Assembly (NCBI GenBank): GCA_010093605.1
Contig: MU004183.1
Coordinates: 744,001 to 808,000 of the forward strand
Direction: 5' to 3'
Origin: Lophium mytilinum
Lineage: Eukaryota > Ascomycota > Dothideomycetes > Mytilinidiales > Mytilinidiaceae
DNA length: 64,000 nt
This document shows, in pieces, positions 32,500 through 43,817 of this stretch; within the stretch, counting starts at the first letter, position 1; every line of letters begins with the position of its first letter. The position numbers and the translations under genes were made by a program. The notes under the pieces are model-generated. The model had not been told where the DNA came from. It worked only from the letters and a program-made list of their open reading frames with translations, and did not search any database.

Positions 32500-35400
32500 C
32501 TAAAAGACTCGGAATTTGGCTGAGCCCGATGTCGCGGCTGCTGCCTTTCCATTCTTGGCGGTACCAGTGTGCGACCCGCTGGTATCGTTGTTGTTGAGAC
32601 CGGTGGGTTGAAGGAGGTCCATGGGAATGGTAGGCAGCGTAGTGAGGAATTTGCCAGCGACAATCGGACCCACAATTAGAGCGACGAAAACTATGAGGAG
32701 GAAGAAATAAAGAATGGAGTATCGGATCACTCGTCGCTTGCGAAGCTTGCTCTGCTTAAGAGAGTAGATGGGAGGTCGAATTTGGCGACTATGAAAAATG
32801 TTAGCAGCTGAGACAATCTATATGGTAGAGAAGTACGTACCTAGGTCGCAACCAGAAAAGCATGACCGAGTGGAACTTGTCCACGTAAGGGACAAGTAGT
32901 GCCGGAAGCATGATGAACAAGATGATGTGTCCGAGGATAAAGTCGGCAGCGAACATGCCCAACTCCGTAATCTTGCACAGGAACTCGCGGCCGGGTTGGG
33001 AGATACTGTGCCAGCCCATAGAGTACCACTTGCCGGTCCACCAAGCAATGTTTGAGTTGTCTGCTTTGAATTCTCGAGTCAACGCCAAAGCAATGATAAG
33101 CTTGAAGAAGAACCTCTGGATGGCAACGACTGCGACCATGCCAATGAGGGCCTTCGAGAAGCTCCATCCTTCTAAGAAGAACATGACCTCAAAGAAGGCA
33201 AGCAGCATGAAGACAGCAATACCGTGGGCGATGGCAGCAAGCACAGCGCCAAACTTCTTGCAACACATGCTGAGAAGTGGGCCCATACAACATGCCATAC
33301 CGAAGAGACCTCCAAGCACACCTGCATTGATGGCAACAGGTCCGAAAGCTACAAGTGCAACACGGATGAGCGAGTTCGTAGCCTTGATATCCGTTGGAGC
33401 GGTCTTGCTGTCCTTCTTACGATCTGCGTCCTCTACACCAGTCTGAGCGTTGATGAAGAGGTATGGAATGAGGGTAATCGCAACGAGGACTAGCGGGCCA
33501 ACGATCTCAGCGAAGAAGATGTTGCCGAACTTGGCACGGGGAACATCGCCCGACATTTTGGAAGACGGGTCTCCAAGAGCTTTGCGCTTGTAACCAGTGA
33601 TGCGGGTACGTGAGAGACGACAGTATCCTATCCAGGAGGCACTGTGTGAGCGGGTGTTTCCTCGCGAGAGCCAGCGTAGATACTCGCGGTAGTCGATGAA
33701 GAAGTCTGTCCATGCGAATTGATGCGGGTTGAACAAGAATGGGCAAATGCAAAGGGCCAACAGGGACGCCCAGAAGTAGATGAGCCAAGGACCCCAGACA
33801 GTCAAGGTCGCAAATAGAAGCATCATCAGAGATCGGGCACCGATGTAAATAGAAGGTCCGGCAAAGCGGGAGTAGAGGATACCGAATGGAATACGAGCAG
33901 TAGCAAAGCCACGACCGGTACCAATGTATCGGGCGCCACCGTAGGACAGATCCGTGTGAAGAGCGTTGGCGTAGATCTGGCACACGAAGACCTCGAACAT
34001 AGGCGAAAGGGAGGAGAAATGCTTAGCAAGACGAGTTGCTGCACGCCAGAAACCACGTTCCGTCAACTCCTGCACCACCAAAGGCACGAAGGAGATGAAG
34101 AAGACGATGAAGATAGACACGATACAGCGTGCGACCCAGTCGAAAACTGGAACGAGATTGCGGCAGCCAGTAGGGAAGAGCTCGTCGGTGATGGGTACAT
34201 CCTTGTTGTAATGGCAAATGATGGTCTCGTGCTTGAGAGCGCCCAAGTTGAGTAGACAGAACATGAACAGCTGGACCGAAAGCATGATGAACAAGTTGTT
34301 GATGTGGAAGCCAGGATGTGCGTAGAAGAACGATAGGAATCGATCAAGAGGAAGCTGGGTGCCGAGGTAGTAGTATTCGCGGGAAAGCATCTGCTCGCCC
34401 ATGCCAGTACCGATCTTGGTGGTGAAGTTGAGAATAGAGCCAAAACCAAGATCACGACCTTTACCACACTGGTAATATTCGCAATGCTTTATGCGACCTC
34501 CACGGAGCAGAGCGTTCATACCGGCGTAAATATCCTCGTTGAGATGAAGACCCTTCTGAGCCTTAGACACACCACCACGAGTAGTCATGAAGATGCCGTT
34601 GAGGAAATCAGGATGTCCGTAATGCAACTTGCCTCCAATCTGGGCCAATGTACGTGCGAACATAGTACCGAATGTCTGTTCCTTTCCGGCGGCGATATCA
34701 CCGAGAATACCCATGTTCTCTGAGAAGATGTACTCGCGAGCACCGAGAATGGCCACCGGGTTGAAGTTCGGGTTTGGAATTCCTGGGGTGTAGGGAGACA
34801 CGTTGTCGGTCGTCATTTCCTCGAACTCGGCAAGAACACTTCGGATCTTCAAACATTCCTCGAGGTAGTTGTCCTGATTGGCGTCGATGAGCTGGATGTA
34901 CTCTCCACGGTAGAAAATGATGCAGTGGTTCTGGTTGTCTGATTTGCCGTCACCAAGAATTGGGTTGCCGGAGAGTTGAATGCGGAACTTGGGTCGGCGC
35001 ATGCCGTTGTCCATGAGCTCGGAGTGTCCGTCGATCAAAGCAGAGTACAGGAGCGGTTCGTCACCCTCGTTGACAGGAGGTTCCTCATCAAGATAGGCGA
35101 TTTGGAGATCGGGATAAGCACGGAGAAGGAATTCGGTGTTCTCACGCTCTTCCTTGGTGAATTTGGCATACCGTTGCATAGACACGACAATCTTGTACTT
35201 TCGTCGAGCCATGCGCTCAAGCTCACGTTCGAGCTTGTCGGAGTTGCCTCCAAACATTTGGACAACCTCGGGATTCTCAACGCGGTAGAGCAGCTTGATA
35301 GCACGGCTGTAGTTCATGAAGCCGGAAATCGTACGGTAAAGAGTTTGCGCGCGGAGAGATGCCCAGATACGAGTTCGTAGCGTGTACTCTGGGGCAGCGG

Positions 35401-38400
35401 ATTTGAAACCGATGCAGTAGAAAGGAAGATCGTCAATCTTGCTCTTGGCGGAATCTTTTTCGCCCTTCTCGTAGTCGCCGTTGAACTGCGAGGTCTCATC
35501 CGCAAGAATCTTGGTGTCCTTGACGAAGCAGTCCCATTCGTGAGGATGAAGCTGCTTAAGGTATTCCAGTAATGTGACTCGGGAGTAAGGCTCGTCCTCG
35601 CGAATGATCTCACGAAGCGACAAGAGGATCTTTTCGCTGTAGTGAGGAATCATGACCGTGAACGTCGGCATGTTATCCACAGGGAGCGGCTCCGGGATTG
35701 GGGTAGATAGAGACTGGGCGAAGAAAGAGATTCGTCGCTCAGCTTCGCTCAAGGCAGGGAAGAATTCAGTCTTGAAAGAGTGATCTTCTTGGGAAACGAA
35801 GAAGGTAGGAGCACGCAGAGTCCTCTTGCCCTCCTGCTCGGAAGGAACCTGGTGATAGAGCAATTTTTGCACATGATCGATAGCGAGAAGATGCTCTCGG
35901 TACATGGAGATAACGACGGCGTTCCAGACTTGGGAGATCAATACCTTGGGCTTGTACTTAATCTCCATATCGGTGGTAGCGAGGATTTTGGAATAGATAC
36001 GCTTCGGTAATCTGGAGAAGATGTTTCGCCATGGAGTCCAGATAGACACACCGAGGTAAAACGATCGTGCCACGGAAAACAACATGTTGAGAATGATGTA
36101 CCACAGGTATGTATCCAAGAAGAAGAGGATAAGATCGGTGAAGAACATCAGCCCCAAGAGAATCTGAGGTTGATACTTGCACAGGACTTTGCCAACGATG
36201 GCGTCGCCCAGGCAGTTGTCGATTCTCATGGGTGCCAAAATGCGGATCGGATCCTTCAACGACAAGGTAAGGAAGAAGTAGGATTCGGACATCTTGGCGG
36301 CGAAGACAAGAACCCAAAGACCATAAGACATCCACATGTCATTTCCTTTCAGGCGAGGATAACTCGCGGTGAAGGTCTGACTGGCAACGTATTGACGAGA
36401 GTTGCGGGTCAGATAGCTGCCAAAGAGACCTCCAATGGGCATGACTGAGAAGAAGATGAATGTGATGATAGCGATGAGGAACTGAACCACGCTGATGATG
36501 TTCGCGATCTTGCCAGTCTGGGTAACGCCAAAGACGTAGACGCTAGGGGCGATGTTGACGGCAAAGACAGCGAGGAGGAACAGGAAGCGCTTGGTCAAAT
36601 GCTGAGCACCTGCCCATTTTCGAGGTACGTAGAACCATTCGGCGAGAGTAGCAAAGATCATGATAAGGGAGGCCACGGTTCCGCCTAAAGCGACGGCCGA
36701 CCACCACGCAGCCCGATGGGGCTTGTTGTTGGCTTGTTGGGTGTAGCCCTTCGTGTAGATGGTAGGCGAGTTGTAGACAGTGTAGAACCAGAACATGGTG
36801 ACGTGAATGATCCAGATACGGTTGAAGTTGACCAACATGTGGAACCAGGAGCGTCGTTCATAGTAGGTCTTAAAGAAGACCTTCTTCCACAGCACGTCCT
36901 TCAACTTCATGTAGCGGTCCGCAGGAGGCACATCGACAATACGCGACTTGTCTTCCATTACGATGCGCTCAATACCCTCGGGGTACCAGAAGAGCTGATT
37001 GCAGTCGTCGTATCCAATGATGGCAGCGTGGTCACGCTCACGACGAACGTACTTGCCGTCCTGGATTTCGTAGCCTTGGTCTCTGCAGTACTGGTACAGA
37101 GGTGTGATGACGGTGTTCAGGTAAGTGAACTCCTCTACTTGCTCAGTGCTGCCTTGGCACGCGGGAGAATTGAGGTAGTCATCTGCGCACTTGAAGATGA
37201 AGCACAAGCACTCAGGCATGAACCTGACTTGATTGGCCTCACCCCAGCAGAGCAGGTACAGAGCGATCTGGCGAATACGGTCATGCTGAGACATACGGTT
37301 CATACGAGTTTTCCATCGGTACTCGGCGGCTTCGAGGCTGTTGTCACCCTCCAACGCTTCGAGAGCTTCCTGTTCGGTGGTAGCATCACCAGCGGCTTTC
37401 TTGGCGGCTTTCCTGGCCTTGCGAGTTTTCCGGCTGGCTTTTCCAAGTTTCATGTTGGCAAAACCGACCGCATCGTCGAGATCCAGATGAGCAGCGAAGT
37501 ACCAGCGGCGGTAATTGGCATTCTCTCCGCCAATGTAGTCAGCGTGCAGAGACAAAAGAGCCTGGTTAGGCGACATGCGAGACGCGCGAGAGTCCAGAAG
37601 CGTCATGATGTGATCGTACATGTTCCTCATGCTATCGCGCTGGAAACCGAACTTGGCGGTCAGATCCAAGAAAATGTCCTCAATCTCTTCCTTCGTAAGC
37701 GGGATCTGAGCCTCGGAGGTCCAGGCTGGGTACGGCTCCCGAGAACGCTGGCCAGCGGGAAGGGCGTTGGTGTAGTCCATGCCATAGATGGGAGTAGACG
37801 CTCCGGACGATCGGTTTCCGCCATAAGACACCTGAGACGAAGCAGGTCGGTAGCCACGGCCGCCCTCATTGTAGCTGTTGTAGCGCTCGTCTCCGCGACC
37901 GTAGTAGTCCATGTCAGCGGCACGAGCCTGGTCGGACCTCATGGTGAAGTCGCTGAAAGTTTCCGAATCCTCCTCGGAGTCGTGGCCGCGACGCTTCGGT
38001 TTCCCACTGTGAGACAGTTAGCATCGAAGGCGTGCAGGAAAGGACAATGGCGGGACAGACCCATAACCACCTTGATCATACCCTTGTTGTCCGGCAGCGC
38101 CGCCCTGGTCGTAGTACTGGTCATTGTAGTACTCGTCCTGGTACTGCCCCTGCTGGCCGTTCTCGTAGTACCCGTCTTGCGGGTAATGGCCCTGGGCGTG
38201 CCCCTGCTGCTGGCCATCATAGTAGCCACTGCGGTTGTCAGCCTCGTGTTTGTGAATTCAGCGCTCAATGTCTGGAACCTACGCTTCGTCGTAGTAGGCC
38301 TCGCCTTGGTGATTGTCGGCGTAGCCGTGTGCAGCGCCTTGGTTGTTGTCATAATGGCCATACTGCTCATCTTGGTAATAGTCCTGGCCGTGTTGCGCAG

Positions 38401-38449
38401 GCTGACCATAGCCCTCGTCGTAGTGGCCTGCTGGCGGATGTCCGGACAT
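32500..38449 (-). CDS. FKS1: Beta-1,3-glucan synthase catalytic subunit
   Basis: Exons 38449-38283, 38228-38061, 38006-32841 and 32788-32500 encode 1929 residues, the usual Fks1 length. Order: a Tyr/Gln/Gly-rich cytosolic N-terminus ([15 protein letters not shown]), the Fks1 N-terminal domain ([31 protein letters not shown]), a first set of membrane helices, the large cytosolic GT48 catalytic domain ([60 protein letters not shown]) and a second set of helices. It sits in the plasma membrane, is activated by Rho1 and extrudes beta-1,3-glucan from UDP-glucose. Echinocandin hot spot 1 reads FLTLSLKDP at bases 36248-36274 with the key Ser near residue 694, the sensitive-type residue. The last exon carries the final helix ([20 protein letters not shown]). 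Divergent from the GH72 gene. Confidence 0.96.
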
Positions 38450-41274
38450 CTTGGGCAGGAATTAGGTATGAATTACGGGTCTGCGGGCGGCACAGTCAGT
38501 AAGGTCCTGGAAGTGGGCGGGACGGCGGGAGGAATGCAAGGCGGTGGCCAGGAGGAATCCTGAAACACACACGGTCGGAGAGCGGCGTACCTCAAACAGT
38601 GAACATCAGGACCAGCCAATTTGCAGATAATGGCGTATTCGGGACGGCGGTCGTAGGGTGCGCGGGCGAGGTGCGAACGAGTGGCGGATGTGTTGTTGTT
38701 GTGGTTTGGAGCGAGTGTTGTGGTTTGGCAGAGGGCCAAAACCTGGGTGTCAGCGGTCGCTATGCGGCGGGGTCTGCACAGCCTCTTCGGGGTCTCTCGT
38801 GCTTGCGCTTCGAGAGCTGGAGGATCCGAGCGACAGGAGCGTCGAGTGTTGTTGATGCAGGTTTCTGGAGCGACGCGCGGCTACGAGATGTGAGTTGCGG
38901 CTTCCTGGCGAGGCGTGTGATTGGCGGACCTTCTCCTGATTCACCGATGCACTACGATAGCGCGCAGCAACTTCGAGCGTGGACAGACAGGCCGGAGCAC
39001 AGCAGGAAAGACAGACAGCACCGCACGATGTTCGAGCAGGCAAACGGGTGTGGGAGGAGGGGGGTGAGGGCGCAGATGAGCGAGGGAGGGAACGAGTGGA
39101 AGGTGTTGGTAAAAAGGGGAACAGGAATGGCATTTCGTTTTGAGCTCGGGGACTTCGCTTCAGGGCCAGCCAGGAGAGAGCAAAGACCCTACCGCTGATT
39201 TGCTATCACAGATTAGGCGGCCCCGCTCAGGGGGCTCCTCCAGGGCTGCGTGGTTGGCACACCGGCCACGCCCTAACCGCGCCGCCTCTCAACCTCCCAG
39301 TGGAACCTGGCAGCAAAGCTGGAGGAGCTTGCGAGCTCGAGGAGCTTGACAGCGAAACGGCCGCCACAGCAGTCAATTGATACCCGCACAGCACCAAGTG
39401 ACAGCATGCAGCTGCAACATGCTCGCCACCGGCAGTTCGCGCTGCGTGAAGATGTGCACTCGCTGCAGTGGCTCCCCGCATCCATCACAGCAAGCCAGCG
39501 CGTGGGTGGCGACCAGCCGCCGTTCTAAATGCAGATTCCAGGGCTACGGCGGAACTCCAGGCGATCAACCCAAAAACCCGCGGGCCCAGCCTATCGCTGG
39601 GAGAGGCAAGATGAAAAAGGCCTTATCCCCGCCGTCGCCGTGGGCCTTCTGGCGACCCTCCAGCCCTCGATAATCTATGTCAGTCGACGTCACGACTTTC
39701 CTGTCTGCCCACGGTGCCACCCAAACTCAACATCTCTTGTGCTCATCTCATGTCCTCTACCTCTCAACCTGCCTAGGACTGCGTCGATTGACTGCGGGAA
39801 CTGCCCATCTGCCTGCTTCCGGGCTGCATGTGAGCGGTATCGAGCGTGCAAGAATCCTGCTGCTGGCCTGCTGCTAACCTGCTAACCTCTAACCTGCCAC
39901 CCTGCGCTATTGCCAGCCCCCTCGGATCAGGCTTGGCCCGTTTCGATAAGAAGGCCTAATCCGCTATCGCTGGCCAGCATGATGTGGTGGCGGCCCGCTG
40001 TCGTTCATCCCTGTCCAAACGTTGGTCCGGCCGGTGGAGCGAGGAAAAGGGGCTTGATGGCGGTGCAAGCCCCCGGTAGAGCCTCAGCTTCGGATGCCCC
40101 GGGACCAACGAAGCACGCCAATCAACGTCCAGCTGCTGCTTTGGCGTCGTCTCTGCTGCAGAATTCGATGGCATCCTTCAATTCCGAGCCGCGGTGGAGC
40201 TGCTTCCTCCCGACTCTGCCTGCGGTGCCTGCATTACCAAGCCACGTCAAGCCTAATGACCGACATCTCCATAGAGGTCCTTGCCCGCAACACCAGCCAG
40301 CATGGGCCCTGGTCTCTGAAGAAATCAATAATAGCTTCCTGGCGGCGCTGGCTTGACGGGAGAAACGTCGAGAAGCTATAGGGGAGAGTCTTGGCTACGG
40401 ACAGTCTTGGTATTGATAGTCTTGAGGCTTGAGCTCGAGCATGTGCCTGATACATAGATAGTAGAGAGAGGTATATAACCTACATAGATATGTACGCCCA
40501 CACATGCAAAACTTGTCCAAACCACTGCGGCTCCTGACACTCTGCCGCTGCAATCATCTGCGGTCGGTTCGCAGGATCAGAGGTACGCAAGCAGCAGATT
40601 GGTCAACCGTCATCCCTCCAAACCGAGGGGTTTTCGCTCTTCACGTTCCCGTCAGACCATCTGTTTCGTGTGCGCGAGGTGAATGCAAACGCTCCTGTCA
40701 GGCCGAGCAACAAACAGCTTCTCTAGCTGCTTCGCTGGCCGACTGTAATTGACCGAAATTGACCGCAATTGACCGCGTCGACCTCTGGTATGATTCCAGT
40801 GCATTGAGCTCTGGCACTGCCTGGCACGCCTGGCAGCTGGAGGCCGGTCGGAAATAGAAGTTCGAATGCGCCGGTGGAGATCTGATCGCCGCCGGCCCAC
40901 ACAGTGTTTTGGATTGCGCGTCAACTGTGCCGCTAGGCCGCAACAGGGCGCTGGCGCAGCAGGACGGTCCCCTGAGAAACAGTGTCAAAGTCGCCCGCCG
41001 CTCTCCCACCACTGCTGCAAGTTCCTGTCGTGACCTCTTCAATTATTCTCTCGTTGTCTCATACTCATACTTAATCTTAAAGCCATTTCGACACACTCAT
41101 TGACCTGTCGCGACTTTCGTTTGCTGTCGCCTCGCGACTTCACTGTTTCCCAACAACAGTAACCACCACGCACGCGCTGCCCACGAGTGCCACCTTTGCT
41201 GCACTCCAAAGCGCTGCCCCCCAACAACATCTTCTCGACGGTTTCTCTGGTCAGAAACCCTCAAAACTCCCACA
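38450..41274. promoter_or_regulatory. 2.8-kb intergenic region between divergent FKS1 and GH72 genes
   Basis: The start codons lie 2,825 bp apart with no supported gene between. Several short overlapping frames on both strands come from GC-rich sequence. Features: a 10-bp-phased TTGACC array at 40747-40776 and CT-rich leaders at both ends (notably 41030-41270). It probably holds long 5' UTRs and regulatory sites for both cell-wall genes. Confidence 0.55.
40747..40776 (+). promoter_or_regulatory. Three AATTGACCG units with 10-bp period
   Basis: AATTGACCGA, AATTGACCGC and AATTGACCGC follow each other without gaps, about 500 bp upstream of the GH72 start codon. The TTGACC core therefore repeats once per DNA helical turn, which suits side-by-side protein binding. 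The factor is unknown. Confidence 0.4.
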
Positions 41275-42991
41275 ATGAAAGGCTTCGGAATTGCTGCTGC
41301 CGCGGCGGCCCTCTTCGTATCGTCCGCGTCCGCCGCCATCGACCCGATCGTTATCAAGGTAGCGTCTCCGCCCTGATTGCTCTCTCACAGACGACTGACC
41401 TTGGCAAAACAGGGCTCCAAGTTCTTCTACAAGACCAATGGCACCCAGTTCTTCATGAAGGGTGTCGCGTACCAGCAGGACGTTAGCACCAACAGCTCGG
41501 CCACCGTCGCCGTCAAGTACACTGACCCTCTCACCGACACCAGTGGCTGCGACCGCGATATCCCTAACCTCATCAAACTCAATACCAACACGATCCGTGT
41601 CTATGCTATCGATCCCACCGGCAGCCATGACTACTGCATGAACAAGCTGGCCGATGCTGGCATCTACGTTATTGCCGACTTGTCCCAGCCAGGCGAGTCC
41701 ATCAACCGTGACGACCCCGAATGGACTGATGATCTGTACAATCGCTACACCAGCGTCGTCGACGTGATGCAGAAGTACGACAACGTTCTCGGCTTCTTTG
41801 CCGGTAACGAAGTCTCCAATGCTCCTAACAACACCGACGCCAGCGCCTTCGTCAAGGCCGCCGTGCGTGACATGAAGGCCTACATCAAGCAGAAGGCCTA
41901 CAGGACAATTGGCGTTGGATATGCTACCAACGACGACGCTTCCATCCGTGAGCCTCTCGCCAACTACTTCAACTGCGGCGACGATGTTGCAGACGCCATT
42001 GACTTCTGGGGCTACAACATCTACTCCTGGTGCGGTGACTCGTCCTTCCAACAGTCTGGATATGATGTCCGTACCCAGGAATTCGAGAACTACACTGTCC
42101 CAGTCTTCTTCGCCGAATACGGCTGCAACACTCCTTCTCCCCGCAAGTTCACCGAAGTGCAAGCCCTTTACGGCAGCAAGATGACCGGTGTCTGGTCGGG
42201 AGGTATCGTCTACATGTACTTCCAGGAGGCGAACAACTTCGGTAAGCTTCAAATTAAGGGCACACTATTATTCAAATGCTAACTCACGCCCAGGCTTGGT
42301 CAGTGTGAGCGGAAGCAATGCGAAGACGCTCGCTGACTTCAACAATCTGTCCTCTCAAATTGCCAAGGTCACCCCAAGCGGTGTCAAGATGGCTGATTAC
42401 ACCCCAACCAACACGAAAGTTCGTGACTGCCCGTCCGTCAGCGGCACCACCTGGGCAGCGAAGGCGACCCCTCTCCCACCTGCGGCCAACCCAGCGCTGT
42501 GCGGCTGCATGGTGGACTCCCTCACCTGCGTTGTTGACGGTTCAGTGAACGAGGATGATTACAGTGATCTTTTCGGTGTTGTCTGTGGTCTCGATGGCTC
42601 CCCATGCGCTGGTATCACCCACAACGGCACCACTGGCACCTACGGTGCGTACGGCATGTGCAATGCCACTGAGCAGCTCAACTTCGCTCTCAACCAATAT
42701 GCCAACAGCCAGTCCACCGGTGGATGCGACTTCAGCGGCTCGGCCAAGACCAAGGCGACCGCAGCTGCCACTGGCAACTGCAAGGCTCTCATGAGCCAGG
42801 CTGGCTCTGCTGGAACTGGAACTGTCACCTCCGCTCCCACTGGTGCCGCAGGTAGTGCTGCCTCCGGGTCTGCTACCAAGACTGGTGCTGCCGGCGCTGT
42901 CACCGTTCCTAGCTTCAACGTCGGTCTCATGCAGCTCGGAATCTACGTCTTCGGCGCAGCTCTTTCCGGTATGGCGATGATCCTATTGTAA
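41275..42991 (+). CDS. GPI-anchored beta-1,3-glucanosyltransferase (GH72 with CBM43)
   Basis: Exons 41275-41358, 41413-42241 and 42294-42991 give 536 residues of the Gas/Gel/Phr family. A signal peptide ([20 protein letters not shown]) ends just before IDPIVIKGSKFFY. The GH72 domain includes [21 protein letters not shown], the acid/base Glu in [10 protein letters not shown] and the nucleophile Glu in [11 protein letters not shown] Cys-rich X8/CBM43 domain follows ([41 protein letters not shown]-like segment), placing it in the Gas1/Gel4-type subgroup. A Gly/Ser/Ala/Thr linker and a hydrophobic end ([16 protein letters not shown]) indicate a GPI anchor. The enzyme cuts beta-1,3-glucan and rejoins it to lengthen and branch chains at the cell surface. 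Divergent from FKS1, whose product it remodels. Confidence 0.95.
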
Positions 42992-43817
42992 TGCAGTTCT
43001 CTTAAGACACCTGATTCGTGGGGTTTGATGCACTTGGCGAGCGATTTCCTTACTTGTAATCTCACTACTGCCTGGGTAGAGGTGTTTTTCGTTTGCGGGG
43101 ACCTGTACAAAGTCGTTTTCATGCCCTGCTTCTAAAACATCTTGACCCTCGACAGCCCATCAATCCCGGGCACAGCTACTCTAAATAGCATTACGAACTC
43201 CTTGGTTAGGGTTGCAATTACATCTGTTATCACTGTAGAATTTGACCATGCTATTGTAATGCGTTGCTTCTGAGTACTGTTTGATCATAACGCTTAAGTT
43301 TGCATCTCTTGTGTCACTTACTGCCGACAGTATTATTGGCAGTCTTCGCTTCATATTGACAAGCTTCTTCCTTTTAACGTCCCGAAAACAAGTGCATATC
43401 TCATTGCTTCGAAATGCTTAAATTGGCTAACCAGTGTAGTGGTCGTGGAAGGATTCAAGCGGCTCGAAAGCGTTTCTAAGCTCATCTTGATGATTTACCT
43501 CGACAATACGTTGTTTGATCGCCAAATCCATTATACCACACTAGCATCAATGGACTCGAGGTCGTGTCGCGGTCGAAGATCTACATACCTCGTCTTAGGG
43601 TGACACACATTCTGTATATCCACATTCCTTGCCCTCGGAGTTACCCTATACCTAGGTAGCGTAAACGGGAATTCCTCCATCGCGACCTCCCTTCACAAGA
43701 GGACTAGGTAAACTATCATGCAGCCGTACGGACGTACCTCGCTCTCACATCGGTCCCATACTTTCATCTTCAACAACCCATTGCGTTGAGTATCTCTACC
43801 TATCTCAAATACCCAAA
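42992..43817. other. Intergenic stretch
   Basis: About 830 bp, AT-rich, 3' flank of the GH72 gene and promoter of the next; no gene or repeat found. Confidence 0.5.

Noticed and set aside
36716-38563. A 615-codon open frame on the plus strand opposite FKS1
   Set aside because: It is antisense to a clear 1929-residue protein, has a repetitive Val/Leu-rich translation produced by the reverse of Tyr/Gln/Asp codons, and no independent feature.
40747-40776. Reading the TTGACC array as a WRKY W-box cluster
   Set aside because: The core matches the plant W-box, but WRKY factors are not a normal part of ascomycete regulation; the array is reported without that label.
41251-42252. A 333-codon minus-strand frame over the GH72 gene
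   Set aside because: Antisense of a well-supported GH72 coding region; the Val/Gly-rich translation mirrors the codon bias of the real strand.
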